A stretch of DNA of 64,000 nt from assembly GCF_025399195.1 (NCBI RefSeq), contig NW_026252096.1:248001-312000 (forward strand). The letters are read 5' to 3'. Below are positions 1 to 11,309 of the stretch, piece after piece; the first letter of the stretch is position 1, and every line of letters begins with the position of its first letter. The notes below the pieces were generated by a model that was not told the origin of the DNA, ran no database searches, and saw only the letters and a program-made list of their open reading frames with translations. The DNA comes from Umbelopsis ramanniana AG. Taxonomy: Eukaryota; Mucoromycota; Umbelopsidomycetes; Umbelopsidales; Umbelopsidaceae. Position numbers and translations under genes: made by a program.

Positions 1-716
1 TACTTGTATGAGATCAAAGATGTCAAAACTGTGCCATGTACTTGGCAATGACGGCCACGAAAGATTCCAGCCATTGAGTCAGTGCTGGTATTATGAAACT
101 ATTCTACTTTTTTAATGTACAATAGGAGTTCATGGGACCCAAACTTTGCTGGCAAGATATTATTCTCAGCGTTCTCAAGTTTTTGACTCCGTCTCAAACG
201 TTGTGCATATCTACCACTACGCAGTGGGCTCAAGGGTTGTTAACTGCTACAGAAATTCCCGATTGGCTTCATCATTCTGATAACAGTGTGAAATGAACTT
301 CCTAATAATTAGGAAGCTTTGGGTAGCTGATTGTCTTTCTCCAGTCGGTACCATTGTCTTGGGCACATTGAGTGCAGCTGAGATTTTGAGAGGACGAGCT
401 TCCGACCGACGCTCAGTCATTTTTGCAAGTGTGTCATTGGCTATATTGGAAATAATGTGGAGTAATGTGTTGTCGCCACAAATGTACAAGTACGCTAAAT
501 TAATGGTCGGCTTGTCAGCAAGGTTAGATTATATCCATTCTGCATACTGTGCGATCAGATAACTTCGCTATTATACAATAAACTATCTTAAGCGGAGCCC
601 ATTACAGATAAAGAATTGTATTGCAATATAACAAGTATGACAGGAAGCGGATTTACAATGGAGGTCAGAAGATATAATGATCTTGGGATAAATTATTTTT
701 TACCTTCCTTAGTTGT
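1..716. other. No gene recognised at left edge
   Basis: Only two short overlapping frames on opposite strands lie here (247-489 minus and 293-562 plus). Neither resembles a known domain or has convincing splice continuation. The stretch next to 717 is the 3' flank of the minus-strand solenoid gene. I see nothing else. Confidence 0.5.
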
Positions 717-2866
717 TCAAACATAGGTTAGGGTAGCTGGTGCATGCTTTGTAACGATTTGTATTCTGCCTTCCCGGTATTCAGACTTGTCTGACTCAGG
801 TACCTTACGGCCACTTTTGTATTCCTTTTCGCTCTTCTCAAACACAATATTTAAAGGGTTTGGTGCTTCGACAGTAGCCGTCTTGTGAGCAGTGGAGACA
901 TCAAATGTACCAATGACAGTATCGGGCTAAGAAGAGGTGTCAGTTCATCAATCGTTCAACAGTATTGATGATAAACGATATAACACTTACCACTTGCACG
1001 TCGACCAAACTATGGCTTGTTTCCGCATACACTTCAATCCTCTTCTTGCTGTCATCTAGGCCGATTTTAAGATCGACGCTTGCGTGACTAGTAGTGGCCT
1101 TGATTTGCTGTCCGATAACAACATCGGCTTTGATGGATGAGTTGTTGGTAATCATTTTGACTTTCCTTCCAACGACCTTGCTAGGGATAATCTTTCCGTT
1201 GCTGGTATACAGGTCCACATCACTACCAGGGGCTTCGTAATTTCCACTGATCGTTGCATTGGAAGTTGAGATATTGAGATCGCCACCAGTCTCTTCAAGT
1301 CTGCAGTTGCTATCAATCTTTGCGTTGGTGGTCTTCAATGTTATATCTTTTCTTGCTATGAAGTTACCCTCTATTCTGGCGTTGGTTGTCTGGACCTTGA
1401 CGTCGTTACCAGTAGCATTGATATCTGAGATCTTCGCATTTGTAGTTTTGATAGAGATGTCTTTGCCATTGTAATCACCAGAGATATACCCATTGCTAGT
1501 TGAAACTTTGATCCTTGCTGAATTGACTTTCAGTTGCACGTAGCCACTGCTACTTTGGATATTCGCACACTTGACAGCATTAATTGCTCCTTTGATGAAG
1601 TTGTTGGTGGTAGTGATTGAAACATCGCTCGCCTCAGCATTCATTTCGACAGCACCGTTAGTAGATTTTGCTTTGATATAGTTTTTAGCCACAAAATATC
1701 CGTTGATTTGTCCGTTAGTGGTTTCAAGCGTTATGTCCTCAGCGCTACTTGCCTATAAATTTGACAGTTCATCAGCATTGCGTCAACTTCAAAACGTAAT
1801 CTTTCCTTACATACCAAGGCCTTGATGGGACCATTAGTAGTTATGAAAGTCAAGTGGTTCGCATTAACGGTCTAGTGATGGACGACGATTTAGCATTGTA
1901 AACTGAGTCAAAAACAGCGCGCACCCAGAAAACTTGTACTGACCTCAAAATTGATTCGGCCATTTGTGGTTCGAAGGTCGATCTCTCCAATAACGATATC
2001 ACCAACGCCATCCAAACCAACGATAGACGAATTGACAAGAGATGCACTCAGTCTCTCGGGTCGCATCCAGTGGTCAGGGATAGTGACGAGCCAAAAGGCA
2101 CGTACTTTCCTCTTGAACCCCAGGCTTTTTGGTGTCCTCAACGTATATCTGTAGCTGTCATCCGAAGTCTCTGTGCTCAAAGACACATCCTCATCCGGAA
2201 CATGAATCAAAAACACATCAAGCTGGATTGTAATAATATCGACTGTTTTGTCTCGTGCTGTTCGGATAGTCATACCACCAGCCTAAAAGTTGTTAGTATC
2301 TGATCCGATTGGAATCTGCCACAGCAACGCTTCGATATCGGTACTCACAGTCAAACTGCCCGTAATTTCAGCATGAAGTCTCTTCGCTCCACTATCCGCA
2401 ACCTGAACACCAGAGCCGGACCACAATACACCCTTCCGGTCTTGCTCAGGGATGTAATCTGTGGATGAGGGCTTGATGGCGGCATATGGTGTATATGGTG
2501 GAAAAGGTGGAGCTGATGCTGAGCTATAACTGTCTCGCGCTTGCGATCTAGGCGGACAGAATGGATTGCAACCTCCTAAGCCATAAAATACTGTTACAAT
2601 TGAGAAGTGTAAGGCACGTTTATGATACAGCTCATAGAGCAGAATAGTTGAATGAGTATACCATACCATTGGCAGAAGGTGATGGCTGATGATCGGCGGT
2701 GTTCAGGTAACGCTGAGCGTGAGGAAGCGGAGGTGCTGTTGGTGTATAGAGAGAATCTGTTGCCAAGAGTGAGAAGAAACTTCAAATCGTACGGATAGCT
2801 GTATTTAGGCACACACTACTAATTACCATAGCTAGGTGGTTTATCGTCGATGGTGTTTCCTTTCAT
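717..2866 (-). CDS. DUF4097-like beta-solenoid protein with PPxY motif
   Basis: Seven exons join in phase: 2827-2866, 2667-2756, 2349-2575, 2282-1944, 1871-1815, 1752-991 and 926-717, giving about 574 aa. The first 120 residues are Pro/Tyr/Ser-rich and probably disordered, with a PPSY motif near residue 10 and a PPFPPYTPY run later. From about residue 120 the chain is built of repeats of roughly 18-25 residues containing T-T-N or T-S-N followed by A/G-x-I (TTNAKI, TTNARI, TSNGKI). This is the pattern of DUF4097/adhesin-type right-handed beta-helix proteins. There is no signal peptide and no membrane segment, so it is probably cytosolic. The family assignment rests on the repeat pattern only. 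Its function is unknown; the PPxY could recruit a WW-domain protein such as an Rsp5-type ubiquitin ligase (inference). Confidence 0.8.
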
Positions 2867-4146
2867 TTTGTATATATTTTTTGCTTGGATTTTTCGAAAG
2901 CAGTGGGGCAATAGGAGCAACGAAAGGAAAGGGTGTTTATTTAAGCAAAGGAAGTCAAAGTAGTGGCTGCGCAAAATTTTCCATAATTTACCTTTTACAA
3001 AAGCCGTCCTTGGGTTCCTTGGCGCCAAGCCTGCCAAAAAGATGTATCTTGAACTCTTGGACGGCTGTTCCTGAAAATTGAAATTGTTGGCAGGTGGGAT
3101 GGTGGATAATCCAGTGGGAAACATGCTGTAGTTGATGGATACCACAACTACATGAAATCAAACGATTTTTGCCACATACTTTACTGGGTTGCGGTCAAAC
3201 TCCGTTATTAAGCCCTCTCGTCAAATTCCAAGCGTACGCTTTGTACATACTACTTACTCCGAACGCTTGAGCCTAATGAGTCGCAAGATAAAAATTTTCG
3301 GTCTGTCTTAGTGCCCTTTCAGTCGGTGGGATAGTCGCCCCGCCTTCTGAGGGACGGTGAGTCCGACATTCGGTTCTTTAGCTGAATTTTATAAACAAAG
3401 GCAATGCAAAACGTTAATGTCAAAATATGTATATCACACAACGCGAATGTTAATGAAACATTTGGGGGAAGGTCGACTGTGAGGTAAATAGATAGCCAGC
3501 AGTATGCAGGTTAAACGTGGTAGGCATCAAGCTCAGCTCCACCAACATGGACGGGCGATCGTGATATAAAAAAAATGTGCATCCATGCCGAATATGAGAG
3601 CAGCTTTGCATTATGTTTCGTAATTGAATATAAGCGAAATCTCACATTGTACAAATATTGGTTGGCCCAGAGCGGAAGTCCATCCATAATGACAAATGTC
3701 GTCACTGTGAGGTTGGTTGATTTTTCTGATAATGATCTCTCTACTTCAGGGCAAGACGTCCATTGATGAGTAACTGCACTGTTCAGCAAGCCACGGCTTT
3801 CTTTTGATCGATTTGTCCAAATATCTGCAAGCCCTTTTTATATATATTTTTATTTCACGAGCATTCATACCTTTCCGGATGTGGCCGGCGAAAACGTGAG
3901 ATGATAAAAGCCCATTTAATGACAGCATGTGTTTTGAAGTTTTTTAAATCACCCTTTATTTTTGCGAGCCTCCTTAAAAATTTTAGTATCTTTATTTTTT
4001 TCTTGTACAATCTCTCGCCTTCGTCCTATTGTCTCGGTGGCAAAATCGTTTGGTCTTTCAATTCACCTGCAATCAAATTCCCCGGTTTCTAGTATTTAAA
4101 GTTCTTTCTTTGACAACCAATAATACGCGTGGTACTGCATTAGATT
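2867..4146. promoter_or_regulatory. Divergent intergenic region, solenoid gene / RhoGEF
   Basis: This 1.28 kb lies between two divergently transcribed genes and must hold both promoters. A locally GC-rich patch at about 3315-3375 contains CCCCGCC and GAGGGAC strings in an otherwise AT-rich background. Minus-strand frames of 92 and 60 codons (3511-3789, 3746-3928) are present, but I cannot tie them to any family. Confidence 0.4.
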
Positions 4147-6561
4147 ATGGCCACGACAGCCGTCTTGAGTGAATTGGCGCTGTCACAACATCAACTTCTG
4201 ATATCAAACCTACATTATTACAGTAATACTTCGTCCGACTCGCCTACCTCTAGCGTAATCTCAGCTGGGTTGTCATCCAAATCAACTTTGACTTCTTTCC
4301 CATTAGTCAAAACTTACCCAGCGCAGGGTCCACTTCCACAACGCAGTATGGCTTACACAGTTGTGGAATCACGATGGAACAACGAACAAAGTAACCATTC
4401 GTCATCCACAACCGTCCCCGCGTCATCTTACATGCCGCTCGAATCGAAACACTCGGCAATTCCCGCGTTGGTGTGTCAGACTTCCCCTGAATCCAGCCAT
4501 GGCCCAGATGGACAGTCTGTCGAGGACGATAGGTAAGGGGCTACAACTGTTTAAAAAAGGGAAAACGTGTTACTGACGAACGTGAACCTCATCGGTTTGC
4601 TTGACCGTGTCATCAGTTCCGAAAATGCAGAATGGGCAAAAGAGTGTATTGCCAGGTTATTGAGCGATGTTTCCTCCATTGAATTTCCTCCTAGTGTCAT
4701 GGAAGTTCCTATCAAAAGTGAGAAAAGAGCGATTAACCGTTCTGCTAGTACTGGCCACTTCAGTTTACTGGTACCTGACAGATCAGAAAGTTCACCGCTG
4801 GATCATATGACTCGAAAATCTTCACGTAGAATAGATAGAGCCAAATCATTCAAACAGCCTGATATTGCCACCATATCCGAAGAGAGTAATGGAATCTCAT
4901 GCAACGATAGGACACAAACAAGACCCCAGGAACCTGGTAGACTGATTCGAAGATTATCTCTATTGGCACAACCTTTGAAGCGATCCTTGAGTTTGATTTC
5001 AGATCGAGGCGCCAACATGGAATCCATGAACATCAATCAAGAAAGTGAAAAACGTGCTTTACCGCAATCAAAGCGAGAAGTTCGAAGGGAGCTTCCGCAA
5101 ATTACTCGACCGCCGAATGGACGCCCGATGTCGATGGCCATGCCAGTACCTGGCTCTTCAATGCTCGATCAACCTTCACCTCCTAGAAGAGCAAGAGCCC
5201 ACCGAATGTCAAGTATAGAAGTTATGCAGTATTTGAGCAGTAACCTGCTGAATGTGGAGCAGGATTTACACCATGAACGGCTTGAAAATCTGCAATCATC
5301 CAGCAGTAGCTGCAATGCTACTACCATCGACGATAATGCTTCATCGACCGCCAATTCCGAAGTGGACTCACCTGATACCGTTCTTTCGGGCGTAGAATTT
5401 CCTGCTGGCGCGCTTGCTGACTACAATGCAAAACCAAAACCTAAAGAATATCAAGATCCATTTAACACGCAACCTCGAAAGCGTTCACTTAAAAGGTCCA
5501 TTAGTAGTATTGATATACTTTCTCTCGGAAAATCGTTGAGACGAAATTCCATGAGCCAAGAGGATATATTGCGAAGTAGTACGTTTGGAGGAGGAGGCAA
5601 ATCGAATGCGAAAGGTGTCAGCAAAAGGGAAATTCAGAGTATTCTTGCCTGGAAAAATACCGTTGCTCAGCTCAATTCAGAAGATTCCTTTCAACCGCTT
5701 CCACCCCTCAGTTACCAGGTAAGACATGCCGTTTGTGAAACCGTCGCTACTTGTTTTGCTTGTGCTGAAAAAAATACCCCACTTTTCAACAGAGTGATGC
5801 GCAACGCATAAGAACTCAACAAATTCGGCGCTTTATCATCCAGGAGATTTATACAACTGAACAAACATACTTGGATCACTTGAACATTATAAAAACGGTA
5901 AGTCTAAACCCAATAGCATGGTATGGAGGCAAACACGTTCTAGCCTCACAGTTTACTAATGTTCTAAATGGGCGTCTCGACAAAAAGATGTTTATGGATC
6001 CGTTCATTGCTGCAGCAACTCAAACGGGCCGCCCTCTTGTCAATCCGAATGATATATCGACCATTTTCGCATATATACCCAACATTATCGAGGTTTCCAA
6101 CGTCTTAGCTTATCGATTTGAGGCGGTAGCAAAATCCTGGCATGAGCAGTCGTCTCTTGTCGGTGCTGTATTCAACCAAATGGAGAACGACTTTGAAGTG
6201 TATATTCGCTATGCTGTAAACTTTCACCACAGCCAACGCTGCATTACCCGAGCGCACAATAATATCTTGTATCGGCGCTTTATTCAAGAATCGCTTCGCA
6301 AGAAAGAAACCAATCGGATGGGCCTGAATGATTACATGATCATTCCAATCCAACGTGTCACTCGCTATAGTCTTCTTTTGAAAGGTAAGCACAAAGACAT
6401 TTTGTAAAGACTTGTTGCCGTCATCCTTTGCTCACCAGTAAAGTATAGACCTCAAGAAACATACTCCACCAAATCACCCAGATTACATTAACATCGACAA
6501 GGCACTCAAGACAATGACTGGTCTCGCACTGGCCATGAATGACGCCCAGAGGAAGCCTTAA
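4147..6561 (+). CDS. Rho guanine nucleotide exchange factor (DH domain)
   Basis: Five exons (4147-4532, 4617-5718, 5793-5897, 5952-6384, 6449-6561) close in frame to about 712 aa. The first 490 residues are Ser/Arg-rich and low complexity, with many R-x-x-S sites, suggesting phospho-regulation. The Dbl-homology domain starts at about residue 505 with FIIQEIYTTEQTYLDHL (conserved region 1). It continues through NDYMIIPIQRVTRYSLLLK, the classic CR3 signature near residue 660, and ends with a final helix before the stop. The predicted role is activating Rho-family GTPases by GDP/GTP exchange, acting in polarity, cell wall synthesis or cytoskeleton. A pleckstrin-homology domain, which normally follows DH, is absent. 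The first intron (4533-4616) has a CTGAC branch-like site. The DH call is firm; the target GTPase is unknown. Confidence 0.88.
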
Positions 6562-7160
6562 TGCAACTCCCTTGCTCGTATAATCACCACCTTTTTTTTT
6601 TTTAGCACCCCCTCATTCCCCGATCGTCAAACTTTTTTATCTCATTAATTCGAGCTCACACCTCTCTTCATATGTAACATTTCTCCCAAGTCTTTCAGGC
6701 ATTTTTGCGGCTTTGCATTTCTTCACTACAGCCAATGCAAGTGCCTTAGTCTTCCACCTACCCGCTTTTTCAGTTGTTTAAATTTTTTGGCTATCCCCAC
6801 TTGTACATTTGTTCAACTTGCTTTTCCAGCTATCCCTTCAGCCATATTTTGCCCGCGCTTCAAATTTCTTCAGTCTGCACCACCGAACCCCCAATTTTTC
6901 CCGTGTCCATAGATTCATCAGTCTTTTGCATTCGCTTCTTTGCAGCTTACATATAAAACGCTTGCATTTATTTCTTGGCAACCATTGTTATGAGTTACAC
7001 AGAGTCTATTTAATCAACCATTATTATCATCTGACACAAAGTGCCAATCTCTTTCATTCTGGAACGGTTGGTATATAATGACAAAGTCAAAAGTTGTTTG
7101 CTGTTCCAGACATGGATAATGAGAAAAGTTTTCGTTCAAAAGGCATAAACAATGATATGA
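6562..7160. other. Convergent intergenic region
   Basis: About 600 bp lies between the 3' ends of the RhoGEF gene and the MFS gene. It is strongly pyrimidine-rich on the plus strand, with a T run near 6591-6603. Short frames at 6774-7078 look like by-products of that composition. No gene or repeat was recognised. Confidence 0.5.
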
Positions 7161-9534
7161 TTAATCATCTGAAAGTGTTACAGTGTGAACTCGAGTTCTA
7201 GGCGATGGGTCATGAGAAGGTTGGTCAAGATCAGAAAAGTCTCCTTCTTCACTGGTGAGGAAGCTTTTGGTGACATCGTCCATATCGATATCCTCTGATG
7301 CTTCCACAGGTGATCTCATTATTCGACTCTTATTCCGTTCTTCGATCTTTTGAAATTGTCCAATGCAAAGGATTGAAAATATGAAGAGTAAGACAAAGAA
7401 TATACAGGTAGTAAATCCAAGGTGGTATTGCGGCGCATCTGCAGGAATACCAAAAAAAAAAAAGGTCAGATGGATGACCCCCGTGTATTATCATACTTTG
7501 AGAAGATGATCTTTTACCTGTTACAGGCCAGAGGACTAGAGATGTCGCCATTTGACTCAATTGGGATGCCGTATTCATGAGGGCAATGGTCATGGCTCGG
7601 ATATCATTACTTTCAATCACAATCTCGTTGAGCCATGTCATTACGATCTAGTACATGATATTTGATTAGTGTGCCAAGCAACTACAATTAACCCCGTTTA
7701 TGATGATGTACAAACCGAGTTAGTGCTGCCCAGTCCAGCGTGGATCAATAGAAACCCTATCCACAATATGCCGAAGGGCTGTACAAAAGCGGAAAGCATG
7801 CTACAAACAAAGGAATACAATCATAAGTATTGAAGCACAGACCTTTCCCGTATCACCACTGTCTTGGACATACCAATATCCTATAACACCAAGTATTGCC
7901 GGATACACAATGCACCTGCAAAATGACAATTGTGTCAGAGTCAAGCCACGGTTTTCTTTTTTGGCTTCTCATTCGGTGAAACATACCATTGGCGTGTTCG
8001 AAGACGATCGCTTAAAAACCCATTCAAGACAACCGTGATCATATTCAAAAACGTGCTTGGCTAAACAAGGTATAAACTGATCAGCAATGAAACGGTCATT
8101 CTCTCCGCTCTGAATCATAATACTCAGATGATCGATTTACCGTTGTGAACAAATTTGAAGATATAGCATCGTATCCTGACTTCCTGGCTACAATGCCGAG
8201 GACGGCTGTGGCTCCCATTGATATGTGTAATGACACCCAAGCGATCATAAACATGTAAAGCGGCCAAGTACAAAACAGTCCTCTCACGGTCTCTTTCGTA
8301 AAGAAGGAACCCTTTCGTGATGCTGATTTTCCCTCTCTCGCGAGACGTTGGATAGCCAGTTTGTGCTCCTAAATTCATCGCATTAGGTCATTCCTCAAAA
8401 CGCAAACGCAACTGATGACTGGTTTTCATCATGAATCTCTACCTCTTCACTGAGCCATAAGGTGCCTTTTCCGGGGTAATCTGGTAAATACTTGAGGCCA
8501 AAAACGGCCAACACAGCTGTGAAAGACCCGTCTATGATAAAGGTCCAGCGCCATCTAGCATTGCAAATTCAATATTGACGCCTTCGATAATAAAGGGATT
8601 GTACTGTATCAAATATCACATACCCACTAATTCCTAGAGTGCCGTCCATGGTTTCTAGTAATGCAGCTTGTAGTAACCCGCTATTGGACATGTTGTTTAT
8701 GTTACTCTCGTCACTTTCCACCAGCTACGCTTGATGGAAACCATACCTTGTCAATGTGCCCAGTGTTCCGCACATGGCAAATAGCGCATTTCTGGTACCA
8801 AGCTCTTCTTTTGTGTACCAAGATCCAAGCAGAAAGATAGTCTAACGAAATGCAGGAAACATGTTATCAAGGGGCAGGGGGATCGTGCGCCTTCAAAAGG
8901 TACCTACACCGCTGTCATTATCAGATCATTAATCGGATGCACAATAAATATTGAAACCATATATAGACACTGTTAAACTTACGGCCAAAAACCAGCTTCA
9001 AATAGTCCCAGCAAAAATCGTATGATATAGACCCCGTTCACAGATTGTACAGCTGCCATGGCAAAAGTCAACATACACCACGCAATTTCCAAGCATGGTA
9101 GGTATACTGATGGGCGGGTATGGGATAAAATCATGTTCGATGGTGTTTGCATAATTAGATATCCGCAGGTGAACGCGATCCCCATCCAATTGTAATCCAA
9201 TCCTGTTGCATGTATATCTAAGTAGGAGCTGTGTCACTTCAGATGAAATAAAAAAATTGCCTGAACCGATATAAAGATCAACATGATACCTTCTTCCAAA
9301 CCACTGATGTAAGCGTTTGCTAAAGTGAATAGCAAGTAAGTTGTGACATGAAGCTGTTACTAGCATATTTTTTAACCTGCCCTCACCCAAGTTACTATTA
9401 TCTAACACCTTTATGACGTTTCCAACCATTGCAAATGCAAGTAGTCGGCGATCTAATCGACGTACCAAGGCACGTTCTGCTTCTCTAGAAGAGTCTGAAA
9501 GCTCTTCATTGAGTAGCTCGTATTCAGATGCCAT
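7161..9534 (-). CDS. MFS transporter, Dal5/allantoate-permease-like
   Basis: Thirteen exons can be joined in frame to about 505 aa: 9534-9387, 9319-9290, 9217-8983, 8911-8908, 8841-8747, 8680-8624, 8554-8443, 8368-8141, 8060-7987, 7915-7874, 7800-7716, 7647-7518 and 7438-7161. Hallmarks of the anion:cation symporter family are NWMGIAFTCGYLIMQTPSN (TM2 region), GLFEAGFWPG, SWYTKEELGTRNALF, and late helices ending in YHLGFTTCIFFVLLFIFS. The acidic, Ser-rich tail is probably cytosolic and regulatory. Family members import organic acids, vitamins or allantoate across the plasma membrane; the substrate here is not predictable. Two oddities stand out. A 4-nt exon (8908-8911) is needed to keep frame. 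At 7874 a GTATGT donor gives the only in-frame junction, at the cost of a loop (YVQDSGDTGK) that looks like coding sequence. Confidence 0.85.
8908..8911 (-). other. Candidate 4-nt micro-exon of the MFS gene
   Basis: Reading the minus strand, ACAG|CGGT|GTAGGT sits between introns of 71 nt (8982-8912) and 66 nt (8907-8842), both of typical local length and with consensus ends. Including CGGT gives ...EAGFWP-G-TIFLLGSWY..., restoring both frame and the family's conserved Gly. Skipping it shifts the frame. This is sequence-based inference without transcript data. Confidence 0.6.
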
Positions 9535-9851
9535 TTAAAAGCAAGATGCGGGCTGATGTTGAGGGGATGGGGGTATGGACGACAAACAGAAGTTAAGGGA
9601 GCGAACAAACATCAAGAGTGCGGGCCCGAAACTCAGATAAGCTTGCGGGGCTCGTGGGCCAGATGAACAGCCTGTATGGTGGCTGCGTGACAGCTCTTTT
9701 TGCGGTGGGCTAACCTGCGTTCCCTCCACCAGTTTCTCGCTCATACAACCACTCTCAATTTTTTATGAATGCGTTTTATTTTCTGTGTATAATGTGTGGA
9801 GGGAGTGTGTAGATGGTGGTAGATGCGATGTAGTCTATCTGAGTGAAGTAC
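9535..9851. other. Promoter of MFS gene / 3' flank of desaturase
   Basis: This 317 bp spacer lies between two minus-strand genes and should contain the MFS promoter and the desaturase 3' UTR. A 69-codon minus frame (9535-9744) directly upstream of the MFS start is Ser/Pro-rich and looks non-coding. No clear element was recognised. Confidence 0.4.
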
Positions 9852-11309
9852 CTAGTGCTTGAAAAACAAAACATCGCCTTCGTCTTCAATATATCGGCAC
9901 AAGGATTGAGCTCGGAAAGCTGCAACGGGAATGAAAGTATCATCATGGTGATAATGAGATCCCAAAGCTTTCTTAATATAGCGAGTAGCTTTCACAGCAT
10001 TGTAGTGGGGCATGGTGGAGAAGAAATGGTGAGCGACGTGAGAGTCAGCAATGTGGTGCTGGAAATAGTCGATACCAAATCCATAGGGGCGGTCAATAGT
10101 GAGGGCAGCTCCACGTTGGAAGTTCCAGACCTTGGCAGAGTAATGGGGCAAAGCAGGATCAGTGTGCTATGAGTAGAAGTGAAAAGTGAGTAAAAAAAAT
10201 CAAAGCCTATCGATCCAGGGGCTGGCGAGATATGTCTTACCTGCAAGTAAGTAATCAAAACAAGCCAGCAGTTAACGAAGGAGTAAGGAAGAGCGTAGTA
10301 GCGAATGACCTCCCAGGTAGAAGTCATTTTGGCGGTATAGACCAAGAGACCCAACATGAGGACAAGACCAAGATCGGATATAATGATGTCCCAAAAGTGA
10401 CGGGCTTCATAGATGGAGGTCTTTGGGTTAAAGTGAGACAAATTCTTCTCCTTGCGCTTAGCCAAGGGTCCAGTTGAGTTAAAGATAAGGTAAAATGGCC
10501 ATCCGAAGTACAACTTGATACAAAGGTGGAAAATGACATAAAGAGGAGCATCCTCAAAAATGGAATGAGGACCGTCACCTTCAGGATCGTTTTCACGCTT
10601 GGGCAGCTTTGCCATAGAGCGGGTCTTGGGCAACTGTACAAAACCCAGAAATTTTTGTTGGGGGTGGATTAGGAGACGAAGCGGAAATGAAACATCAGTC
10701 ACAGAAGCTACGAAAAAAAGCTTCGAGCAATAGATAACGAACTTACGAAGACTTCATCTTCTTCAATATGGCCGGTCTTCTTGTGGTGCATGGAGTGGGA
10801 GAGTCTCCATGAGTGGAAAGGAACCAACAAAAAGCTGTGAAGAATCCAACCAACAACATTGTTTACCACCTGAATTTTTCGTTTGATTAAATCGATCCAA
10901 TCCGCAATAAGTAAAACAGGTTAAATTCGGATATTCCATAGAAGCAGCATCCCCTTACCCTGTAATCGCTGAAAGCTTGATGACCACATTCATGGCCCAA
11001 TACCCAGATACCAGTAGCGACGATACTTTGCAAGAACCAGTAGAGTGGCCATGCAACCCATTGAAACTTGGTAGGCAGGTAATCAATGTAAGTTGAAGCA
11101 TAGAACAAGGCACCAACGATGGCTATGTCGTGCATAACCCAGTATGAGGACTGCAACAAATCCCTATTGAAAAGTTCTTTAGGGATATGATCACGAATTT
11201 CCTTAATGGAAAATTCAGGCAACTGCCAGTCTTGTTCGATGATCAAGTCTTGATCGGCAGTGGTGTTATCATCCTGCAAGCTTCTATGCTTCAAAGTGCT
11301 CTCTGGCAT
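9852..11309 (-). CDS. FAD2: Delta-12 (omega-6) fatty acid desaturase
   Basis: Four exons (11309-10959, 10869-10747, 10633-10241, 10166-9852), all phase 0, give 393 aa, the usual length for fungal microsomal delta-12 desaturases. All three di-iron histidine boxes are present: HECGH near residue 107 (VLGHECGHQAFSDYR), HSMHH in SWRLSHSMHHKKTGH, and HVAHH in ADSHVAHHFFSTMPHYNA. Hydrophobic segments flank them as expected for an ER membrane enzyme. The reaction is oleoyl to linoleoyl lipid using cytochrome b5-derived electrons. The C-terminus DVLFFKH is typical of the family. The start follows a purine-poor leader, and no upstream in-frame ATG fits the alignment. A delta-15 or bifunctional activity cannot be excluded from sequence, but the close fit to FAD2 makes delta-12 most likely. 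Confidence 0.95.

Noticed and set aside
3511-3928. Two minus-strand frames (92 and 60 codons) in the 2.9-4.1 kb gap
   Set aside because: No domain, no consistent splicing between them, and they lie in a divergent promoter region.
4533-4559. 27-nt first intron in the RhoGEF gene
   Set aside because: Too short; the 84-nt alternative (4533-4616) is also in frame and has a branch-like site.
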